Source of the DNA: Paenibacillus sp. GM2
Lineage (GTDB): Bacteria > Bacillota > Bacilli > Paenibacillales > Paenibacillaceae
Length of the DNA stretch: 60,000 bases
NCBI RefSeq assembly: GCF_900069005.2
Contig: NZ_LN831273.1
Span: 1 to 60,000, forward strand
Reading direction: 5' to 3'
Of the stretch, positions 50,184 through 59,207 are shown piece after piece. A model generated the notes under the pieces. The model saw only the letters and a list, made by a program, of their open reading frames with translations. It was not told the DNA's origin and did not search any database. Numbering within the stretch: the first letter of the stretch is position 1; each line of letters starts with the position of its first letter. Made by a program: the position numbers and the translations under genes.

Positions 50184-51551
50184 ATGAAGACGAAAAAATA
50201 TCTTTTAACGTCAATGTTTACTTTGGCCATGTTCTTGCTCATGCTACCTATGCAAGCCTTCGCGGCAGATTCCATTGGTGCTGATGTACCGACTCCTACC
50301 GGATGGTACGCGCTATTAACGATTCTGCCCCTGATTGTCATTCTGGTCCTGCTGTTCATGAAAGTGGATATGATTGCAGCTGGTCTGGTCGGCGGCGTGA
50401 TGGCTATGATCATCGGCGGCATATCTTTGACTGAGGCCAACCAGGCCTTCCTGGACTCGATTCCGGGTATGCTCTCGATTACCGTACCGATTATTAACTC
50501 GGCGGTAGCGATGGCTGTATTTAAATCAGGTGGATACACCTCAGCCTTGACCCTGGTTCGTAGAGGGATTAAGGGACGCGTTGAAATTTTCGCAGCATTT
50601 ATCGTTTTGCTGCAAGCTGCAGCAGCTTATATGTCAGGCATCGGCGGCGGAAGCGCGATGGTTATCGCACCATTGGCGATGGCGGCATTGGGCGCTATTC
50701 CAGAAGTTATTGCAGCGATGTCTATCGTATCTGCAGTCAGCTTTACAACATCTCCTGCATCGCTGGAGTCGGGGATCGTCTCGAAGTTGTCCGGCATTCC
50801 AGTAGCCGACTATGTAGCTGAAATGCGTCTGTTCACTTTGGGCTTTGTTATTCTTGGTATCGCTATTGCATTCTGGGGAGCTAAACGCAGAAAGGCGCTC
50901 TTCGTAGGTGAAGAGAGCAGCGAGTTTGCTGGAATGAACAACAAACAGCTGTTTAAAATGACAATCCCGGCAATCTTCTTGCTCGGATCGGTTATTCTCG
51001 GACCTATCATTAATAAAGCAATTAGCTATAGCTTGTTTACACCGCTCGTGTACACCATGTTGACCGTGTTCTTGATTTTCCTTTGCACGAAATTCACACT
51101 TAACAAATCGCTGGAAGCGATGGTTGATGGTTCAACTTATATTTTGACACGTCTGTTCAGCGTAGGTATTTTCCTGGCCTTCATTAATATGATCGGTCAG
51201 ACCGGCGCATTTGCAGCGATCTCGAACGTAGCAAGTCAGGCTCCTACAGCTATCGTTGTTCCTGTAGCCGTACTGGCAGGTATATTGGTTGGTATTCCAG
51301 CCGGAGCATACGTGGGTTCCATTCTGACCCTGGTACTGCCAATTGCCGTAACTCTCGGATTCTCGCCTGTTGCCTTTGGTTTTGTAGCGATGGGTGTAGG
51401 TCTTGGAAGTCAGCTCAGCTTCGTTAATATTACGATGCAAGCTCTTTCGTCCGGGTTCCAGATTCCAATTTTGCAAGTCGTTAAAGGTAATGCGAAGTGG
51501 GTTGGACTCTCGATGGCCATCCTGTTGGTACTTTCGTTGATCTTCGGATAA
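50184..51551 (+). CDS. Putative permease with about 12 membrane segments
   Basis: The 455-aa protein starts MKTKKYLLTSMFTLAMFLLM and then has QAFAADS, which looks like a cleavable signal peptide. About eleven further hydrophobic segments follow, beginning near residue 38. A helix hairpin with GIGGGSAMVIAPLAMAALG near residues 150-170 and a repeat in the second half (IPAGAYVGSILTL) suggest an ion-transporter superfamily secondary carrier (GntP, DcuC or NhaC-like). I cannot name the exact family. ATG at 50184 lies seven bases after aaaggtg; an earlier GTG overlaps that site. By position it would import the substrate of the amidohydrolase or export a product. Confidence 0.8.
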   Translation: MKTKKYLLTSMFTLAMFLLMLPMQAFAADSIGADVPTPTGWYALLTILPLIVILVLLFMKVDMIAAGLVGGVMAMIIGGISLTEANQAFLDSIPGMLSITVPIINSAVAMAVFKSGGYTSALTLVRRGIKGRVEIFAAFIVLLQAAAAYMSGIGGGSAMVIAPLAMAALGAIPEVIAAMSIVSAVSFTTSPASLESGIVSKLSGIPVADYVAEMRLFTLGFVILGIAIAFWGAKRRKALFVGEESSEFAGMNNKQLFKMTIPAIFLLGSVILGPIINKAISYSLFTPLVYTMLTVFLIFLCTKFTLNKSLEAMVDGSTYILTRLFSVGIFLAFINMIGQTGAFAAISNVASQAPTAIVVPVAVLAGILVGIPAGAYVGSILTLVLPIAVTLGFSPVAFGFVAMGVGLGSQLSFVNITMQALSSGFQIPILQVVKGNAKWVGLSMAILLVLSLIFG

Positions 51552-51608
51552 GTCACAGTCGTTCGGATTTACGCAAATCATTAATTATTCAACCGGGAGG
51601 AACAAACA

Positions 51609-52832
51609 ATGGATATCTTGATTAAGAAGGCAAGAATTGCTGAGGGCGCGGAGCTTCGTGATATTGCAATCGACAATGGGAAAATTGTTGGCATAGAAGC
51701 GAATATCGAAGCGGAAGCAGGCCGTGTTATCGAAGCGAACGGTAAGGTGTTAATCCCAGGCCTAGTAGAGAGCCATCTTCATTTGGATAAAGCGCTCATT
51801 GCAGACCGTCTGCCGAACAAATCAGGTACATTGCAGGAGGCCATTCGGGTTACAGGCCAATTGAAGCCTACGTTTACGAAGCAGGATATTCGCGATCGTG
51901 CCACCAGAACATTGGACATGCTCATTAAGAACGGTACGACTCATTTGCGGACTCATTCTGAATTCGATCCATCCCAGGGCTTCACAGGACTTGAAGTAAT
52001 TCTTGAGCTCCGTGAAGAGTATAAGAACCTGATCGACATTCAAGTTGTTGCCTTCCCTCAAGAGGGAATCTTCAAAGCCCCAGGCACGGATAAAATGATG
52101 TACGAGGCTATGGAGATGGGCTGCGATATCGTTGGTGGAGTTCCATACAATGACATCTCAGCTAAAGAGCATATCGACTTTGTGTTCGAGCTTGCTAAGA
52201 AATACAATAAGCCAATCGACCTTCATCAGGACTTCAAGGATGATGCAGAAGGCACCACGATTGACTATGTTGCTGAGAAGACTATTGCTGAAGGCTTCGT
52301 AGGCAGAGTATCGGTAGGTCACTTGACCAGCATCGCCGCTATGCCTCGTGAGCAATTGCTGCCAATTATCGAGAAGATGAATGAAGCAAAAATCAGCGTA
52401 ATGAGCCTTCCATGCACAGACTTGCATCTTGGAGCGCGTAATGATGCTTATAACGTTCGCCGTACAGTTACTCCTATCCGCGCACTTCGCGACGGCGGTG
52501 TAAACATGTGTATTGCGACGAATAATATTCGCAACGCATTCACACCATATGGTAACGGCGACTTGATGCTGACAGCTATGATTGCGATTCCTGTAGGCCA
52601 TTTAGGCGGTGCAGATGACTTGCATACGGTTCTGCCAATGATCACTACGAATCCGGCGAAGGCTCTCGACTTGAAGGGCTATGGAATCGCTGTGGGCAAT
52701 AATGCAGACCTCGTATTGCTCGACTCTGAATCAGTTACAAATGCGATCATTGATGTACCGACGAGATTGTTCGTTATCAAGAGCGGTAAAGTAACAGTTG
52801 AGACGGTACGCACTGTTAAAGTCAACGCATAG
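51609..52832 (+). CDS. CodA-like amidohydrolase with substituted active-site residues
   Basis: The 407-aa protein aligns with cytosine deaminase CodA. His56 and His58 (SHLHLD), Gln151 (VAFPQEG), His206 (DLHQDF) and His238 (VGHLTS) correspond to CodA His61, His63, Gln156, His214 and His246. CodA metal-ligand Asp313 aligns with Asn305, Asp314 with Asn306, and the proton-shuttle Glu217 with Phe209. The 67-residue spacing from His238 to Asn305 equals that of CodA, so the alignment is firm. The enzyme is thus unlikely to be a plain deaminase. ATG at 51609 follows gggagg, after 57 bases of spacer from the permease. A strong terminator at 52859 ends the operon. Confidence 0.85.
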   Translation: MDILIKKARIAEGAELRDIAIDNGKIVGIEANIEAEAGRVIEANGKVLIPGLVESHLHLDKALIADRLPNKSGTLQEAIRVTGQLKPTFTKQDIRDRATRTLDMLIKNGTTHLRTHSEFDPSQGFTGLEVILELREEYKNLIDIQVVAFPQEGIFKAPGTDKMMYEAMEMGCDIVGGVPYNDISAKEHIDFVFELAKKYNKPIDLHQDFKDDAEGTTIDYVAEKTIAEGFVGRVSVGHLTSIAAMPREQLLPIIEKMNEAKISVMSLPCTDLHLGARNDAYNVRRTVTPIRALRDGGVNMCIATNNIRNAFTPYGNGDLMLTAMIAIPVGHLGGADDLHTVLPMITTNPAKALDLKGYGIAVGNNADLVLLDSESVTNAIIDVPTRLFVIKSGKVTVETVRTVKVNA

Positions 52833-52858
52833 TTTATCGAAACGGATATTATAGGATT

Positions 52859-52893
52859 ACTCCATATTCTTCGCTGAGAATATGGAGTTTTTC
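52859..52893 (+). terminator. Terminator of the fdrA-amidohydrolase operon
   Basis: The perfect 12-pair stem actccatattct/agaatatggagt is followed by five T residues. It separates the operon from the two-component genes. Confidence 0.9.
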
Positions 52894-52963
52894 CATTTCT
52901 GTTGCTCTTCACATCATTTCTAATTAGAATGATTACAACAGTCTTAAGAATGGAGACCCACGA

Positions 52964-54427
52964 ATGACTCAAAAGAAGACGGCGAGCGAAGAATTTGATA
53001 CGGATGATCGATTTAATCCCAATGCGCAGATAGTTGGCAAGGAGTTCTTCTTGAAAGAATGCCTGAAGGAACTGCAGAACTTAACAAGTTATCAAGTAAG
53101 CTGCTGGTTCCCGAATTATTCGATTACCGCTAGCGGTGCTGTTCATCAAGGGGAGGAGTGGGAGGATTTCCTTCATGAACGAATCCCAAACCGGAACCCG
53201 GTTGTTCATTCGATTCAAATTCATGAGGTCGAGAACGGAAAGATTGTATTTGATGACGAAGGCAGCGAGGAAGCGAAGAATGAACCGCCGGAGCGCTTAA
53301 TCACTCTTGCCAACCTGTTTAGCTCCTTATATCAAGCGAAGTTGAATTCGGATCTATACAGAGACTGGCTGTACAAGTTGGACAATTTGCTGAAAAGTAT
53401 GTCTGATGGGATTGTTTTGTTGAACTTGCAAAGGAATGTAATTCATCAAAACGATGCTTTCGTTCAATTCATTAAGACCTATAATGACGGTAAAATGATA
53501 ATTAATGAGAACCAGCTCATTAAGATGTTCATACAGATTAACGAGCTCGAGTCGGTTGATATTGAGGAGTTTGCAGCCCAGAATGAAGCTTCGATCCGAA
53601 TCAAGGCGCAGCTTCCCGGCAAAATCCGTTACTTTGAAATTAAGAAATTCGCGGTGTATGAGAATAGTGAGCCCTTGGGCAATGTGTATAGCATCCGGGA
53701 TATTACGAAGGAATATGAGGTTGACCAGATCAAGAGCAACCTGATCTCGATCGCCAGTCATGAATTCAAGACCCCACTGACCAATATCAGGGGAAGCGTG
53801 GAGACTCTCTTGAGAGGGGCAGCCAATAAATGGGACGAGTCCTTCTCTCATGATCTGCTGTTAGGAATCCATGAGGATGTGCTTCATTTACAGGAGCTGA
53901 TTGACGTCTGGATGGACGTGAAGAAAATTGAAACCGGCACTTTGCTATTGCATCAGGATTTCTTCCCGCTGTTCCAACTGATCAAGGGAACATTAAATCA
54001 GCTGCCTGAGAAGGTAGTGAGCCAAGGCGAGATCGTGTTCAATTATGATACGATGTCCAACTTCCCGTTATTATACGGAGATGAAGCTCGTGTGAGGCAG
54101 GTTCTGATCAATCTGATTATTAATGGGCTTACTTATAATGATGCGAAGGAAAAGAAGATTGTCGTCAATATTTATCATGATGATCAATTTATTTATATAG
54201 AAGTAACAGATAATGGGATCGGTATCTCAGAGAAATATCAGAAGAAAATATTCGAGCGATTCTATAGAGCTGATATTTCAGCGGCACGAAAAAGCGGAGG
54301 GTCCGGCCTGGGTCTGTCGATCAGTGAGGGCTTGATCCGCGAGCATGGCGGCGAGATATATGTGAAGAGCCAATTAAATGAAGGAAGCACCTTTACCGTT
54401 AAACTGCCGATTATTCATGTTCCATAG
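52964..54427 (+). CDS. Soluble PAS-type sensor histidine kinase
   Basis: The 487-aa kinase has no membrane segment, so it senses a cytoplasmic signal. An N-terminal domain (20-130) of a GAF-like or unassigned kind is followed by a PAS-like region (140-250), then HisKA with His266 in SIASHEFKTPLTNIRG, and the ATPase domain with VTDNGIGISEKYQ and GSGLGLSISEGL. The response regulator gene lies nine bases downstream. Its neighbourhood suggests it controls the ureide-type operon upstream, although a terminator separates them. ATG at 52964 follows a ggaga site. Confidence 0.87.
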   Translation: MTQKKTASEEFDTDDRFNPNAQIVGKEFFLKECLKELQNLTSYQVSCWFPNYSITASGAVHQGEEWEDFLHERIPNRNPVVHSIQIHEVENGKIVFDDEGSEEAKNEPPERLITLANLFSSLYQAKLNSDLYRDWLYKLDNLLKSMSDGIVLLNLQRNVIHQNDAFVQFIKTYNDGKMIINENQLIKMFIQINELESVDIEEFAAQNEASIRIKAQLPGKIRYFEIKKFAVYENSEPLGNVYSIRDITKEYEVDQIKSNLISIASHEFKTPLTNIRGSVETLLRGAANKWDESFSHDLLLGIHEDVLHLQELIDVWMDVKKIETGTLLLHQDFFPLFQLIKGTLNQLPEKVVSQGEIVFNYDTMSNFPLLYGDEARVRQVLINLIINGLTYNDAKEKKIVVNIYHDDQFIYIEVTDNGIGISEKYQKKIFERFYRADISAARKSGGSGLGLSISEGLIREHGGEIYVKSQLNEGSTFTVKLPIIHVP

Positions 54428-54436
54428 GAGGTAAAG

Positions 54437-55201
54437 ATGAAGAATAACTATAAAATAGCAATCGTGGACGATGAACCAAAGATCGTGCGATTCATTAAAG
54501 CGAATTTGCTGTCTTTTAACTATCAAGTCTGCACATTCTCCAACGGCGAGCAGTTTCTGGAGCAATTCGACTTGCATGAGCCTGACCTGGTTTTACTTGA
54601 TGTGATGATGCCTGATATGGATGGCTTCACGGTTTTGAAGCAGCTCCGCAAATTTAGCAAGGTCCCGGTAATCTTCCTGACGGCGCGTAGCGCATCCGAC
54701 GATATGCTTCAAGCCTTCGATTTGGAGGCGGATGACTATTTGACGAAGCCCTTCTCCTTGGATGAGCTGTTCGCCAGAGTGAAGGCTGTGCTGCGCAGAA
54801 CAAAGGTGAATTATGAGCTCGGACGGGAGGAAAGCCGGATTACTACCTTTAACCTCGAGATCAACATCGCTCAGAAGCGCGTATATGTCAAAGGGAATGA
54901 AGTGAAGCTGACCAATATTGAATATTTGATTCTGGAGCTTCTAGGGATGCACATGGACAAGATTATTAGTCATGAGCAGATATTGACGACGGTATGGGGA
55001 CCGGACTATAGCAACGAAATCGAGTACCTGAGAGTAGCGGTAGCCCGGGTTCGCAAGAAGCTGAAGCAAGCGGGCTGTGATCACTATCAGGAAGTGATTA
55101 AGACCTACTCCGGCATAGGCTATTCATTGATATCCAGCAAGGGGGATTATGAATCGGAGAACAAGCCAGCCAGCGAAGAGAACCCACCATTAGAAGACTA
55201 G
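54437..55201 (+). CDS. OmpR/PhoB-family response regulator
   Basis: The 254-aa regulator has a receiver domain with Asp11/Asp12 and the phosphorylated Asp55 in LVLLDVMMPDMDG, followed by Thr in FLTARSASDD and Lys in YLTKPFSLDEL. A winged-helix DNA-binding domain is at the C-terminus (about 135-235). The last 20 residues are Glu/Pro-rich. It is translated with the kinase, nine bases away. Target sites cannot be identified, though the palindromes before carbamate kinase are candidates. Confidence 0.9.
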   Translation: MKNNYKIAIVDDEPKIVRFIKANLLSFNYQVCTFSNGEQFLEQFDLHEPDLVLLDVMMPDMDGFTVLKQLRKFSKVPVIFLTARSASDDMLQAFDLEADDYLTKPFSLDELFARVKAVLRRTKVNYELGREESRITTFNLEINIAQKRVYVKGNEVKLTNIEYLILELLGMHMDKIISHEQILTTVWGPDYSNEIEYLRVAVARVRKKLKQAGCDHYQEVIKTYSGIGYSLISSKGDYESENKPASEENPPLED

Positions 55202-55245
55202 ATTTGTTGCCGCAATTGGTTGGGCAGCCAAGTTTTTCTCCCAGG

Positions 55246-55274
55246 TTGCAATTTGGATAGGCATGAGATATACT
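55246..55274 (+). promoter_or_regulatory. Promoter of the SRP RNA
   Basis: TTGCAA (55246-55251), a 17-base spacer and TATACT (55269-55274) place the transcript start near 55281. Confidence 0.8.
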
Positions 55275-55280
55275 TAATCT

Positions 55281-55556
55281 CACCGTGCTAGATGGGGAGG
55301 TAGCGGTGCCCTGTAACTCGCAATCCGCTATAGCGAGGTTGAATTCCTGTTAGAGGTCTTGTCGATGTGAGGTCCGGTCTTTATGACAGACGTTGACGGA
55401 TGGGTCCTCCGCAATGAGTAACTGTGAACCTGGTCAGGTCCGGAAGGAAGCAGCCATAAGCAGTCCCGCTCATGTGCCGGAGGAGTGCCTGTCCCGAGTT
55501 GAGCCATAAGGGTGCCGCTTGGATCGCAACGATCGATAACAGGTGCACGGCTACAT
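55281..55556 (+). ncRNA. Signal recognition particle RNA (large type with Alu domain)
   Basis: The 5' part has the Alu-type elements of Bacillus SRP RNA (ggtagcggtgccctgtaact). The 3' half carries the S domain with aactgtgaacctggtcaggt, then ccggaaggaagcagcc. This is the conserved 4.5S core bound by Ffh. The length of about 275 nt matches the 271-nt scRNA of B. subtilis. It lies just before dnaX, as in that species. The ends are set by the promoter and the terminator and are approximate. Confidence 0.92.
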
Positions 55557-55570
55557 AGTTGGATAAGAAC

Positions 55571-55602
55571 ACATCTTTGTCTTGGGACAGAGATGTTTTT
55601 TT
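55571..55602 (+). terminator. Terminator of the SRP RNA
   Basis: The arms acatctttgtc and gacagagatgt are followed by seven T residues. Confidence 0.9.
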
Positions 55603-55740
55603 ATGGGGATGGGGCTACTCTGGTAGTTACTTCTTCTTTGCTAACTGATGGGTAACAATAGAAGTTTTTCTGTTCACCTGAGTATAGTATAATAAGAAGG
55701 CGGCGACTGAGCCGCCTAGGGATAGAAAGAAGGTGCCGCA

Positions 55741-57492
55741 ATGGAGCATATTGCGTTGTACCGTGCTTGGCGGCCGCAGTCGTTTCAAGACATGGTAGGA
55801 CAACAGCATATTATCCGTACACTGCAGAATGCGATTCGTGAGCAGCGCTTATCGCATGCGTATTTATTTAGCGGACCGCGCGGGACGGGGAAGACGACTA
55901 CTGCCAAGGTCTTGGCCAAAGCAGTTAACTGCGAGAAGGGTCCTGCTGCAGAGCCTTGCAATGAGTGTGAAGCATGCCGGAGGATTACCGCAGGCGCTGT
56001 GATGGATGTGCTTGAAATTGACGCCGCTTCCAACCGGGGGGTCGAGGAAATCCGCGATCTTCGTGAGAAGGTGAAGTACGCCCCTACGGAAGTGCGGCAA
56101 AAGGTTTATATTATCGATGAAGTTCATATGTTAACAACCGAAGCTTTCAATGCGCTCCTCAAGACGCTTGAGGAGCCTCCTCCACATGTGATGTTCATTC
56201 TGGCTACAACTGAGCCGCACCGGCTTCCGGCGACGGTAATCTCACGCTGTCAGCGCTTTGACTTCCGTCGTGTCTCCTTGGAAGAGCAAGCCGGTCGTCT
56301 GAAGATGATATGCGAGCAAGAAGGGATCACCGCCGAAGATGATGCTATTCAGTATATTTGCAGGCTGTCCGACGGGGGGATGCGGGATGCCCTCAGCATT
56401 CTCGATCAGATCGCCTCATTTACGAATGGACATGTCTCTTATGAGCAAGTGATGAGTTTGACCGGGGGGATTCCGTCCAAGCAGTTCGCACAGCTGGCTC
56501 AGACCCTTATTGAAGGCGATGTCGGCGGCATGATGCAGATTATTGAACAGCTCATGCAGGAGGGCAAAAGCGCCGATAAGTGCATGGAGAACTTGATGTA
56601 TTATTTCCGCGATCTGCTAATGATCAAGACCGTCCCTCAGGCGGACAAGCTGACCGAGCGTGTGCTTGACCCAGAGGATTACAGGGAGATGTCGCATGCT
56701 TTCTCACGGTCGCAATTGTTCCGGATTATTGAGACGTTGAATCACTATCAGACGGAGATGAAGTATTCCCAGCAGCCGCAGATGCTGTTTGAGGTTGCTT
56801 TATTGAAGCTCTGCAGCATTCCGCAGCAGGAATCCGCGCCGGGAGATGGGGCGGGAAGCGCTGCTCACGCGGCTGAAGCCTCGGAGATTAAGCAGCTCAA
56901 GCAGCAGCTGGCCGAGCTGGAGAAGAAGCTCGAGAAGGCGCTGCAGGGGGGGCTCGCTGCAGCTGGCGGGGGTGGAGCGCAGGCTTCTGGCCAAGCAAGC
57001 TCAGCCCGTTCATCCAGAGCTGCATCGCCACGTGTCTCCTCGGCAGCCAAAATACCATCCGGTATGGATCGGTACATCGCCGAGAAAGCTGGCTCGGATA
57101 CCGCTATGGTTCAGAGCAAATGGCACCAGGTGCTGCAGGCTGTTAAGGATGAAAAGGTGACAATTCACGCCTGGTTCATGAACGGGGAGCCTGTCTCTGT
57201 ACTGGAGGATGCTATTCTGGTTGCATTCAAGAATGAGATTCACCGCGAGACAACAGAGAAGCCGGCCCATAGAGGTGTTATCGAGCAGGTGCTCGAACGC
57301 CAATTCGGTAAGCCATACCGTCTGGTGACTATGATGCTGAAGGACTGGACTGAAGCGATTCAGAGCGGAGCAGCTGCTCCGGCCCAGCCTCTTGAGCTTC
57401 AACATGAGGAAGAGCAAGGCGGGAGCAAGGAGCCTTGGGTTGATGAAGCTCTGGAGATGTTCGGCGAGGATCTCGTCGTGATTAAAGAGTAA
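55741..57492 (+). CDS. dnaX: DNA polymerase III subunit tau/gamma
   Basis: DnaX is the clamp-loader ATPase. The 583-aa protein has Walker A GPRGTGKT at 45-52, a zinc module with Cys64, Cys73, Cys76 and Cys79, Walker B with IDEVHML, and an SRC-type arginine motif in ISRCQRFDF. An Ala/Ser-rich linker (about 370-440) leads to a C-terminal domain that contacts the polymerase. I see no A-rich slippery site, so a shorter gamma form by frameshift is not expected. It starts a conserved run with the YbaB/EbfC and recR genes. Confidence 0.96.
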   Translation: MEHIALYRAWRPQSFQDMVGQQHIIRTLQNAIREQRLSHAYLFSGPRGTGKTTTAKVLAKAVNCEKGPAAEPCNECEACRRITAGAVMDVLEIDAASNRGVEEIRDLREKVKYAPTEVRQKVYIIDEVHMLTTEAFNALLKTLEEPPPHVMFILATTEPHRLPATVISRCQRFDFRRVSLEEQAGRLKMICEQEGITAEDDAIQYICRLSDGGMRDALSILDQIASFTNGHVSYEQVMSLTGGIPSKQFAQLAQTLIEGDVGGMMQIIEQLMQEGKSADKCMENLMYYFRDLLMIKTVPQADKLTERVLDPEDYREMSHAFSRSQLFRIIETLNHYQTEMKYSQQPQMLFEVALLKLCSIPQQESAPGDGAGSAAHAAEASEIKQLKQQLAELEKKLEKALQGGLAAAGGGGAQASGQASSARSSRAASPRVSSAAKIPSGMDRYIAEKAGSDTAMVQSKWHQVLQAVKDEKVTIHAWFMNGEPVSVLEDAILVAFKNEIHRETTEKPAHRGVIEQVLERQFGKPYRLVTMMLKDWTEAIQSGAAAPAQPLELQHEEEQGGSKEPWVDEALEMFGEDLVVIKE

Positions 57493-57556
57493 CTTTTTGG
57501 TATGATTACAACACATAAAGAAATCACTTATTTGAATTGAAGGAGATGTGGCTTAC

Positions 57557-57868
57557 GTGAATAATATGAACCAAATGATGAAGCAAGTGAAGAAAATGCA
57601 AGAGCAAATGCTGAAGGCACAAGAGGAACTTGCCACTAAAACAGTGGATGGCAGTGCAGGCGGCGGTGTTGTAACTGTAGAAGTAAATGGACATAAGAAG
57701 GTATTGTCCGTCAACATCAAGCCAGAAGCGGTTGATCCGGATGATGTGGAAATGCTGCAGGATCTTATCCTCACTGCGATAAATGATGCTCTTGGCAAAG
57801 CCGAAGAACTTGCTAACCAAGATATGGGTAAATTTACAGGCGGAATGAAAATTCCAGGTCTATTTTAA
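57557..57868 (+). CDS. YbaB/EbfC family nucleoid-associated protein
   Basis: The 103-aa protein has the alpha-beta-alpha YbaB fold, with a Gln/Lys/Met-rich first helix, [19 protein letters not shown] and the ending [13 protein letters not shown]. Such proteins bind DNA as dimers and are almost always encoded between dnaX and recR, as here (yaaK in B. subtilis). GTG at 57557 is chosen because aaggag (57540-57545) lies eleven bases before it; GTG at 57548 is only two bases away. The recR start follows after 25 bases. Confidence 0.92.
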   Translation: MNNMNQMMKQVKKMQEQMLKAQEELATKTVDGSAGGGVVTVEVNGHKKVLSVNIKPEAVDPDDVEMLQDLILTAINDALGKAEELANQDMGKFTGGMKIPGLF

Positions 57869-57893
57869 TCCAGGTTGAAGGAGAACACTCCCA

Positions 57894-58493
57894 TTGTATT
57901 ATCCCGAACCGATCGCGAAGCTGATCGACGCTTTTACACATTTGCCAGGCATCGGCCCGAAGACCGCCGCCAGACTGGCTTTTCATGTGCTGCGCATGGA
58001 GGAAGATGACGTCATAGATTTTGCCAAAGCCCTCGTCAGCGTGAAGAGAAATCTTCATTACTGTTCCGTCTGCTGCAATATTACGGATACGGACCCGTGT
58101 CGGATCTGTCAGGATAAGACTCGCGATCCTTCTGTAATCTGTGTGGTTCAGGAATCCAAGGATCTGGTAGCGATGGAGAGGACGAAGGAATTTGACGGCT
58201 ACTATCATGTGCTTCAAGGGGCGATATCCCCAATGGAAGGTCTTGGCCCGGATGATATCCGTCTGAAAGAACTGCTAACTCGTCTAAGTGATGAACGGGT
58301 CAAGGAGCTGATCCTTGCTACTAATCCGAATATTGAAGGTGAGGCCACAGCTATGTATATTTCGCGGCTGGTGAAGCCTTTCGATATTCGAGTAACGCGG
58401 ATAGCCCATGGATTGCCGGTCGGCGGTGACCTTGAGTACGCGGATGAGGTAACTCTGTCCAAGGCGCTTGAGGGCCGGAGAGAACTCAGTTGA
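57894..58493 (+). CDS. recR: Recombination protein RecR
   Basis: RecR works with RecO (and RecF) to load RecA in gap repair. The 199-aa protein has a helix-hairpin-helix ([17 protein letters not shown]), a zinc module with four Cys ([17 protein letters not shown]) and a Toprim domain ([15 protein letters not shown] and [14 protein letters not shown]). TTG at 57894 lies nine bases after aaggaga. It ends the dnaX run; a terminator follows. Confidence 0.96.
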   Translation: MYYPEPIAKLIDAFTHLPGIGPKTAARLAFHVLRMEEDDVIDFAKALVSVKRNLHYCSVCCNITDTDPCRICQDKTRDPSVICVVQESKDLVAMERTKEFDGYYHVLQGAISPMEGLGPDDIRLKELLTRLSDERVKELILATNPNIEGEATAMYISRLVKPFDIRVTRIAHGLPVGGDLEYADEVTLSKALEGRRELS

Positions 58494-58510
58494 TTTATAC
58501 CTTTAATGGA

Positions 58511-58556
58511 GAACCTTAATCCAGAAGAACAACCTCTTCTTATGGATTAAGGTTCT
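58511..58556 (+). terminator. Terminator of the dnaX-recR operon
   Basis: The 13-pair stem gaaccttaatcca/tggattaaggttc with a loop of about 20 bases is followed by ttgtttt. Confidence 0.8.
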
Positions 58557-58628
58557 TTGTTTTCTGGTTCTAAGTTTGTCCCTCACCCGATACACATGAA
58601 ATAAACCGGAATGAAGGGGGGAACGGCG

Positions 58629-58910
58629 ATGAACCAGAAGAAGGCCGAGAGCAAGGAGCTATTGCCCGAAACGTTGGAGCCGGGTCAGGAGGAAGAGGTT
58701 AAGAGGATGCTCTACCAGGAGGTCAATAAAGCTCGTAAGGAGTGGGAGTGGGCTTATATGGTATTCCAGGAGGCAGTGGGTCAGGATAACATTGATGTCG
58801 CCATTTATACGCTTGAAGCCGCAGAGAGAAGGTATCAAATTGAGCTAAAGAAGGCCAAGCAGGCGAATGTAAGATGGAATGCCTTCCAATATAGTTCCTA
58901 TTTTGAATAA
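58629..58910 (+). CDS. yaaL: YaaL family protein (DUF2508)
   Basis: The 93-aa protein is rich in charged residues and largely helical. The core resembles DUF2508: YQEVNKARKEWEWAYMVFQEA, then DVAIYTLEAAERRYQIELKKA. Its function is unknown. ATG at 58629 follows aagggggg by eight bases. The order recR-yaaL-bofA-rRNA operon is as in B. subtilis. Confidence 0.9.
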   Translation: MNQKKAESKELLPETLEPGQEEEVKRMLYQEVNKARKEWEWAYMVFQEAVGQDNIDVAIYTLEAAERRYQIELKKAKQANVRWNAFQYSSYFE

Positions 58911-58994
58911 AGTGAGTGTCCCAAAAGATCGGTTCTTAGCAACGAAGGCCATGCTCCCCATTGTGTTATCTCAAAACGCTTAAGCTTGGATTAA

Positions 58995-59130
58995 GCTAGG
59001 AATTTAGGACAGAGTGTACGTGGTTTGTACGTAAGCACCTGAGATGTTCTATCGGAAATAAGACTTCATACGCATCCGCTATAGGCCGTGTGCATTCAAA
59101 ATTTGATGGCAAATCAGCTCTCAGTGTGTT
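58995..59130 (+). repeat. Copy B of a diverged noncoding element
   Basis: This stretch before bofA aligns with 23019-23150. Shared blocks in order are agctagga, gtttg-acgta-gca-ctgaga-gtt, acttcatacgcatcc, aggccgtg and ctcagtgtg. No reading frame of the same phase runs through both copies. It lies between the yaaL stop and bofA, without a visible terminator of its own. Confidence 0.6.
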
Positions 59131-59207
59131 GCTTCGTGATTAAAAGTGGTTTTTTAAATAACCTTTTAAGGGAATTAAGGAAATTAAGGAAAGGATGGGA
59201 CAAGACG

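Noticed and set aside
55741..57492. Programmed frameshift in dnaX to make gamma
   Set aside because: No run of A or slippery heptamer with a downstream hairpin was found; the C-terminal half is in one frame.
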